Shown: positions 59,501-64,000 of the stretch, piece by piece | How positions within the stretch are numbered: position 1 is the first letter of the stretch | Layout of the letters: each line of letters opens with the position of its first letter | NCBI RefSeq assembly: GCF_001269925.1 | Contig: NZ_LHVO01000066.1 | Span: forward strand, 42,420 to 106,419 | Length of the DNA stretch: 64,000 nucleotides | Reading direction: 5' to 3' | Source of the DNA: Pseudomonas sp. MIACH | Lineage (GTDB): Bacteria > Pseudomonadota > Gammaproteobacteria > Pseudomonadales > Pseudomonadaceae | The notes under the pieces: generated by a model | Told to the model about the DNA's origin: nothing | The model's database searches: none | What the model saw: only the letters and a program-made list of their open reading frames with translations | Translations under genes and position numbers: made by a program

Positions 59501-61032
59501 ACATCTACTCGATTGAAGATTTGTCGCAGCTGATTTTCGACCTGAAACAAGTCAACCCGCAGGCGCTGGTCTCGGTGAAACTGGTCGCCGAAGCGGGCGT
59601 GGGCACCATCGCCGCCGGCGTGGCCAAGGCCTATGCCGACCTGATCACCATCTCCGGCTACGACGGCGGTACCGGCGCATCGCCGCTGACCTCGATCAAG
59701 TACGCCGGCGCGCCGTGGGAACTCGGCCTGGCCGAAACCCACCAGACCCTGCGCGGCAACGACTTGCGCGGCAAAGTGCGGGTGCAGACCGACGGTGGCC
59801 TGAAGACCGGCCTCGACGTGATCAAGGCCGCGATCCTCGGCGCCGAAAGCTTCGGCTTCGGCACCGCGCCGATGATCGCCCTGGGCTGCAAATACCTGCG
59901 CATCTGCCACCTGAACAACTGCGCCACCGGCGTCGCCACTCAGAACGAAAAACTGCGCAAGGATCACTACATCGGCACCGTCGACATGGTGGTGAACTTC
60001 TTCACCTACGTCGCCGAAGAAACCCGTGAGTGGCTGGCCAAGCTGGGCGTGCGTTCGCTGGAAGAGCTGATCGGTCGCACCGATCTGCTGGACATCCTCG
60101 AAGGCCAGACCGCCAAGCAACAGCACCTGGACCTGACGCCGTTGTTGGGCAGCGATCACATCCCTGCAGACAAGCCACAATTCTGCCAGGTGGATCGCAA
60201 CCCGCCGTTCGACAAAGGCCTGCTGGCCGAGAAGATGGTCGAGATGGCTTCTTCTTCGATCAACGACGCCAGCGGTGGCGAATTCGCCCTGGATATCTGC
60301 AACTGCGACCGCTCCATCGGCGCACGCATCTCCGGCGAAATCGCACGCAAGCACGGCAACCAGGGCATGGCGAAAGCGCCAATCACCTTCCGCTTCAAAG
60401 GCACTGCGGGCCAGAGCTTTGGCGTCTGGAACGCCGGCGGCCTGCACATGTACCTGGAAGGCGACGCCAACGACTACGTAGGCAAGGGCATGACCGGCGG
60501 CAAGTTGGTCATCGTTCCGCCCAAAGGCAGCGTCTACAAGACCCAGGACAGTGCCATCATCGGCAACACCTGCTTGTACGGCGCCACCGGTGGCAAGCTG
60601 TTCGCCGCCGGTACGGCCGGTGAGCGTTTCGCCGTGCGTAACTCCGGTGCCCACACCGTGGTGGAAGGCACTGGCGATCACTGCTGTGAGTACATGACCG
60701 GGGGCTTTGTCGCGGTACTGGGCAAGACCGGTTACAACTTCGGCTCGGGCATGACCGGCGGTTTCGCCTACGTGCTCGACCAGGACAACACCTTCGTCGA
60801 CAAGGTCAACCACGAGTTGGTCGAGATCCAGCGGATCAGCGGCGAAGCCATGGAATCCTACCGGAACCACTTGCAGCACGTGCTGGACGAGTACGTCGAG
60901 GAGACCGGCAGCGAATGGGGTCGTAACCTCGCCGAAAACCTCGATGATTACCTGCGTCGTTTCTGGCTGGTCAAGCCCAAGGCTGCCAACCTGAAATCGT
61001 TGCTTTCCAGCATCCGTGCCAACCCGCAGTGA
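56587..61032 (+). CDS. gltB: Glutamate synthase large subunit
   Basis: GltB (1481 residues) transfers the amide N of glutamine to 2-oxoglutarate. A 14-residue propeptide precedes Cys15 (KDNCGFGLIAHM), which becomes the N-terminal nucleophile of the class II amidotransferase. FLAHNGEINTITGNRNW is near residue 238. The FMN synthase domain has GYDGGTGASPLTSIKYAG near 1028. The 3Fe-4S motif CKYLRICHLNNCATGVATQ is near 1102, and the C-terminal glutamate-synthase helix follows. The ATG MKAGLYQPDEF is chosen from homologues; an upstream in-frame ATG at 56536 has no support. It is 32 bases before gltD. Confidence 0.97.
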   Translation: MKAGLYQPDEFKDNCGFGLIAHMQGEPSHTLLQTAIEALTCMTHRGGINADGKTGDGCGLLIQKPDLFLRAVAKEHFAVDLPKQYAVGMVFFNQDPVKAEAARENMNREIVAAGLQLVGWRKVPIDTSVLGRLALERLPQIEQVFIAGDGLSDQDMAIKLFTSRRRSSVSNAADADHYICSFSHKTIIYKGLMMPADLTAFYPDLSDERLQTAICVFHQRFSTNTLPKWPLAQPFRFLAHNGEINTITGNRNWAVARRTKFANDLMDLEELGPLVNRVGSDSSSMDNMLELMVTGGIDLFRGVRMIIPPAWQNVETMDPDLRAFYEYNSMHMEPWDGPAGVVMTDGRYAVCLLDRNGLRPARWVTTTNGFITLASEIGVWDYKPEDVIAKGRVGPGQILAVDTETGQILDTDAIDNRLKSRHPYKQWLRKNALRIQATMEDNDHGSAFYDIDQLKQYMKMYQVTFEERDQVLRPLGEQGYEAVGSMGDDTPMAVLSQRVRTPYDYFRQQFAQVTNPPIDPLREAIVMSLEVCLGAERNIFQESPEHASRVILSSPVVSPAKWRSLMTLERPGFDRQIIDLNYDESLGLEAAVRNVADQAEEAVRAGRTQIVLTDRHIAPGKLPIHASLATGAVHHRLTEKGLRCDSNILVETATARDPHHFAVLIGFGASAVYPFLAYEVLGDLIRTGEVLGDLYEVFKNYRKGITKGLLKILSKMGISTVTSYRGAQLFEAIGLSEEVCELSFRGVPSRIKGARFVDIEAEQKALAAEAWSARKPIQQGGLLKFVHGGEYHAYNPDVVSTLQAAVQQGDYAKFKEYTALVDNRPVSMIRDLFKVKTLDTPLAISEIEPLESILKRFDSAGISLGALSPEAHEALAEAMNRLGARSNSGEGGEDPARYGTIKSSKIKQVATGRFGVTPEYLVNAEVLQIKVAQGAKPGEGGQLPGGKVNGLIAKLRYAVPGVTLISPPPHHDIYSIEDLSQLIFDLKQVNPQALVSVKLVAEAGVGTIAAGVAKAYADLITISGYDGGTGASPLTSIKYAGAPWELGLAETHQTLRGNDLRGKVRVQTDGGLKTGLDVIKAAILGAESFGFGTAPMIALGCKYLRICHLNNCATGVATQNEKLRKDHYIGTVDMVVNFFTYVAEETREWLAKLGVRSLEELIGRTDLLDILEGQTAKQQHLDLTPLLGSDHIPADKPQFCQVDRNPPFDKGLLAEKMVEMASSSINDASGGEFALDICNCDRSIGARISGEIARKHGNQGMAKAPITFRFKGTAGQSFGVWNAGGLHMYLEGDANDYVGKGMTGGKLVIVPPKGSVYKTQDSAIIGNTCLYGATGGKLFAAGTAGERFAVRNSGAHTVVEGTGDHCCEYMTGGFVAVLGKTGYNFGSGMTGGFAYVLDQDNTFVDKVNHELVEIQRISGEAMESYRNHLQHVLDEYVEETGSEWGRNLAENLDDYLRRFWLVKPKAANLKSLLSSIRANPQ

Positions 61033-61064
61033 TATGCGCCTGAAGAGTTTGATGAGGTTTTAAC

Positions 61065-62483
61065 ATGGCTGAACGTCTGAATAACGACTTCCAGTTCATC
61101 GATGTCGGGCGCAAAGATCCGAAGAAGAAACTGTTGCGTCAACGCAAGAAAGAGTTCGTGGAAATCTACGAACCCTTCAAACCCCAGCACTCGGCCGACC
61201 AGGCCCACCGCTGTTTGGGTTGCGGTAACCCGTATTGCGAATGGAAGTGCCCGGTGCACAACTTCATTCCCAACTGGCTCAAGCTGGTGGCCGAGGGCAA
61301 CATCCTCGCCGCCGCCGAGCTATCGCACCAGACCAACACCCTGCCGGAAGTCTGCGGCCGGGTGTGCCCGCAGGACCGTCTGTGCGAGGGTGCCTGCACC
61401 CTGAACGACGGCTTCGGCGCGGTAACCATCGGTTCGGTGGAGAAGTACATCACCGACACCGCGTTCGCCATGGGCTGGCGTCCGGACATGTCCAAGGTCA
61501 AGCCGACCGGCAAGCGTGTCGCGATCATCGGTGCGGGCCCGGCGGGCCTGGGCTGTGCCGACGTGCTGGTGCGTGGCGGCGTAACCCCGGTGGTGTTCGA
61601 CAAGAACCCGGAAATCGGCGGCCTGCTGACCTTCGGCATCCCCGAGTTCAAGCTGGAGAAAACCGTACTGAGCAACCGTCGTGAAGTGTTCACCGGCATG
61701 GGCATCGAGTTCCGCCTGAACACCGAAATCGGCAAAGACGTGACCATGGAGCAACTGCTCGAAGAATACGATGCGGTGTTCATGGGCATGGGCACCTACA
61801 CCTACATGAAAGGCGGTTTTGCCGGTGAGGATTTGCCGGGCGTGTATGACGCGCTCGACTTCCTGATCGCCAACGTCAACCGCAACCTGGGCTTTGAAAA
61901 GTCGCCGGAAGACTTCGTCGACATGAAAGGCAAGAAGGTCGTGGTACTTGGCGGTGGCGACACGGCGATGGACTGCAACCGTACGTCGATCCGCCAGGGC
62001 GCCAAGTCGGTGACCTGTGCGTATCGCCGTGACGAAGCCAACATGCCCGGCTCGCGCAAAGAGGTGAAGAACGCCAAGGAAGAGGGCGTGAAATTCCTCT
62101 ACAACCGCCAGCCGATCGCCATCGTCGGTGAAGACCGTGTCGAAGGCGTGAAGGTGGTCGAGACCCGTCTCGGCGAACCGGACGCCCGTGGTCGTCGCAG
62201 CCCCGAGCCGATCCCGGGCTCCGAAGAGATCATTCCGGCCGATGCCGTGGTTATCGCCTTCGGTTTCCGTCCAAGCCCGGCGCCGTGGTTCGAGCAGTTC
62301 GAGATCCAGACCGACAGCCAGGGCCGTGTCGTGGCGCCGGAACAAGGCCAGTACAAACACCAGACCAGCAACCCGAAAATCTTCGCCGGTGGCGATATGG
62401 TGCGCGGGTCTGACCTGGTGGTAACGGCGATCTTCGAAGGCCGCAATGCCGCCGAAGGGATCCTGGACTACCTGCAAGTCTGA
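61065..62483 (+). CDS. gltD: Glutamate synthase small subunit
   Basis: GltD (472 residues) supplies electrons from NADPH through FAD and two 4Fe-4S clusters to GltB. The N-terminal Cys motifs CLGCGNPYCEWKCPVHNFIP and CGRVCPQDRLCEGACTL are intact. FAD motif IGAGPAGLGCADVLVRGG is near residue 155 and the NADPH motif VVLGGGDTAMDCNRTS near 297. The C-terminal GGDMVRGSDLVVTAIFEGR closes the FAD site. It is the second gene of gltBD and is followed by a REPIN. Confidence 0.97.
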   Translation: MAERLNNDFQFIDVGRKDPKKKLLRQRKKEFVEIYEPFKPQHSADQAHRCLGCGNPYCEWKCPVHNFIPNWLKLVAEGNILAAAELSHQTNTLPEVCGRVCPQDRLCEGACTLNDGFGAVTIGSVEKYITDTAFAMGWRPDMSKVKPTGKRVAIIGAGPAGLGCADVLVRGGVTPVVFDKNPEIGGLLTFGIPEFKLEKTVLSNRREVFTGMGIEFRLNTEIGKDVTMEQLLEEYDAVFMGMGTYTYMKGGFAGEDLPGVYDALDFLIANVNRNLGFEKSPEDFVDMKGKKVVVLGGGDTAMDCNRTSIRQGAKSVTCAYRRDEANMPGSRKEVKNAKEEGVKFLYNRQPIAIVGEDRVEGVKVVETRLGEPDARGRRSPEPIPGSEEIIPADAVVIAFGFRPSPAPWFEQFEIQTDSQGRVVAPEQGQYKHQTSNPKIFAGGDMVRGSDLVVTAIFEGRNAAEGILDYLQV

Positions 62484-62511
62484 CCCTGATCCCAGGTTGA
62501 AATGCGATCAA

Positions 62512-62604
62512 AATGTGGGAGGGGGCTTGCTCCCGATTGCGGTGGTTCAGTGACAGATACTGAGACTGACACACTGCAATCGGGGGCAAGCCCCCTCCCA
62601 CATT
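62512..62604. repeat. REPIN 4, between gltD and hemE
   Basis: AATGTGGGAGGGGGCTTGCT at the left and GGGGGCAAGCCCCCTCCCAC at the right face each other over 93 bases. It is in the same orientation class as the other REPINs and lies in the gap after the gltBD operon, where it may cap the transcript. Confidence 0.88.
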
Positions 62605-62724
62605 GGTTTTGCAGCGCTTCTATGTCCGCGACAAATTGACCCGATAGACAAAAGGCACCGCTCTTGCCGTGCCTTTTGCGTCGCGCTCTGAGAAAATGCC
62701 CGCACTTTTTTTGCGGATGCCGAC

Positions 62725-63792
62725 ATGACTGCCCTCAAGAACGACCGTTTCCTTCGTGCCCTGCTCAAGCAACCCGTTGACGTCACTCCTGTGTGGATGA
62801 TGCGTCAAGCCGGTCGCTACCTGCCGGAATACCGCGCCAGTCGCGCCCACGCCGGCGACTTCATGAGCCTGTGCATGAACCCGGAGTTCGCCTGCGAAGT
62901 CACGATGCAGCCACTGGACCGCTACCCGCAACTGGACGCGGCCATCCTCTTCTCCGATATCCTCACCATCCCTGATGCAATGGGCCAAGGCTTGTACTTC
63001 GAGACCGGCGAAGGCCCGCGCTTCAAGAAAGTCGTCAGCACCCTCGCCGATATCGAAGCCCTGCCGATCCCTGATCCACACAAAGACCTCGGCTACGTGA
63101 TGGACGCCGTCAGCACCATCCGCCGCGAGCTGAACGGCCGTGTGCCGCTGATCGGCTTCTCCGGCAGCCCGTGGACCCTGGCCACCTACATGGTCGAAGG
63201 CGGCTCGTCGAAAGACTTCCGCAAGACCAAGGCCATGCTCTACGACAACCCGCAAGCCATGCACCTGCTGCTGGACAAGCTGGCCCAGTCGGTCACTTCC
63301 TACCTCAACGGCCAGATCTTGGCCGGCGCCCAAGCGGTACAGATCTTCGATACCTGGGGCGGCAACCTCTCGGCGGCGGCGTACCAGGAATTCTCCCTGG
63401 CCTACATGCGCAAGATCGTCAGCGGCCTGATCCGTGAGCACGAGGGCCGTAAAGTGCCGGTCATCATGTTCACCAAGGGCGGCGGCCTGTGGCTGGAAAG
63501 CATCGCCGACGCCGGCGCAGATGCATTGGGCCTGGACTGGACCTGCGACATTGGCGACGCCCGCCGTCGTGTCGGTGACAAGGTCGCGCTGCAAGGCAAC
63601 ATGGACCCGACCGTGCTGTACGCCAAGCCAGAAGCGATCCGCACTGAAGTCGGTCGCATCCTGGCCAGCTATGGCAAAGGCAGCGGCCACGTGTTCAACC
63701 TCGGCCATGGCATCACCCCGGAAGTGAACCCCGAGCATGCCGGCGCGTTCCTGCAAGCCGTGCATGAGTTGTCCGCGCAATACCACGAGTAA
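62725..63792 (+). CDS. hemE: Uroporphyrinogen decarboxylase
   Basis: This 355-residue cytoplasmic enzyme converts uroporphyrinogen III to coproporphyrinogen III in heme synthesis. It shows the N-terminal signature WMMRQAGRYLPEYRASRAHA near residue 23, DILTIPDAMGQGLYFE with the essential Asp near 78, GFSGSPWTLATYMVEGG near 143 and NLGHGITPEVNPEHAG near the end. The length is normal. It follows gltD after a REPIN and has a dyad after its stop. Confidence 0.97.
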   Translation: MTALKNDRFLRALLKQPVDVTPVWMMRQAGRYLPEYRASRAHAGDFMSLCMNPEFACEVTMQPLDRYPQLDAAILFSDILTIPDAMGQGLYFETGEGPRFKKVVSTLADIEALPIPDPHKDLGYVMDAVSTIRRELNGRVPLIGFSGSPWTLATYMVEGGSSKDFRKTKAMLYDNPQAMHLLLDKLAQSVTSYLNGQILAGAQAVQIFDTWGGNLSAAAYQEFSLAYMRKIVSGLIREHEGRKVPVIMFTKGGGLWLESIADAGADALGLDWTCDIGDARRRVGDKVALQGNMDPTVLYAKPEAIRTEVGRILASYGKGSGHVFNLGHGITPEVNPEHAGAFLQAVHELSAQYHE

Positions 63793-63811
63793 TATTTTCG
63801 AGATTGCCACG

Positions 63812-63835
63812 TCACCCTCTTCATGAAGAGGGTGA
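63812..63835. terminator. Perfect dyad downstream of hemE
   Basis: TCACCCTCTTCA and TGAAGAGGGTGA form a perfect 24-base palindrome 19 bases past the stop. No T-run follows. It could be a 3' hairpin for hemE or a protein-binding site. Confidence 0.5.
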
Positions 63836-63918
63836 TGGTGACAGTTGTTACTGAGGATTTATTGCTTGAATACCTAACTTGCAAATGTTGCTTCGGTGCT
63901 CGCTAGTTTGTTTAATTT

Positions 63919-63950
63919 AAATAAGACTTGTGGGAAAGGTCTTATTTTTA
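63919..63950 (+). terminator. AT-rich terminator-like hairpin near window end
   Basis: AAATAAGAC and GTCTTATTT pair over 9 bp with an 11-base loop and are followed by TTA. It lies in AT-rich DNA beyond hemE and could end hemE transcription or belong to a gene beyond the window. Confidence 0.5.
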
Positions 63951-64000
63951 TGTGGCTGAATTCGATATTTAAGATGTTTCACCCTATATAATTCAACTAT

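Noticed and set aside
56332..60879. Open frame of 1515 codons on the minus strand opposite gltB
   Set aside because: It is a shadow of GC-rich codon use in gltB: very rich in His, Gln, Arg and Val with no domain I recognise, while gltB on the other strand is complete and conserved.

Overview
The window looks like chromosomal DNA from a Pseudomonas of the fluorescens group. This is inferred from three things: Pseudomonas-type gene order (mrcA-pilMNOPQ-aroKB-SPOR protein-gltBD-hemE; hslVU-phaC1ZC2D; ubiEJB-hisIE-tatABC), the high-GC codon usage, and several copies of the short GTGGGAGGGGGC-type REP palindrome typical of fluorescent pseudomonads. Most of it is core genome: 53 protein genes, and no tRNA, rRNA, CRISPR array or transposase that I could see.

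Layout. Positions 1-3012 hold the end of a histidine-utilisation operon (hutI, hutG), then pip and dtd. 3279-7578 is opgGH for osmoregulated periplasmic glucans. 7766-11363 is a polar amino-acid ABC importer with two tandem paralogous binding proteins, a permease with an extra N-terminal periplasmic region, and an ATPase. 11391-15380 holds two tandem methyl-accepting chemotaxis receptors on the minus strand. 15570-21551 is a tightly packed minus-strand run ubiE-ubiJ-ubiB-hisI-hisE-tatA-tatB-tatC-rsmE (quinone synthesis, histidine synthesis, Tat export, rRNA methylation). 21696-23452 holds a small PHA-associated protein and the phasins phaI and phaF.

23542-31021 is a chaperone-usher fimbrial cluster (two minor subunits or adhesins, usher, two chaperones, major pilin) with a divergent LuxR-type response regulator. 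It sits between phaF and phaD, so it splits the PHA cluster, which is usually contiguous. 31029-36122 is phaD, phaC2, phaZ and phaC1 on the minus strand, with a good sigma-54 promoter motif before phaC1. 36372-38804 holds a DUF971 protein and hslU/hslV. 39001-43770 holds a SPOR protein, argS and priA. 44001-46505 holds rpmE, a secreted thermonuclease-like protein and a malic enzyme.

46655-56233 is mrcA (PBP1a), then a divergent pilM-pilN-pilO/P-pilQ-aroK-aroB-SPOR/AAA operon. The pilus genes are strikingly reduced: PilM has lost about 136 central residues in frame, PilO and PilP are one polypeptide, and PilQ lacks its N-terminal AMIN region. This compact inner-membrane/secretin set resembles E. 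coli hofMNOPQ in position and size, and is the most unusual system in the window. 56587-63792 is gltB, gltD and hemE, and the last 200 bases are AT-rich with two hairpins.

Six REP/REPIN elements lie in intergenic gaps. All functional statements rest on recognising motifs and families by eye; no database search was run.
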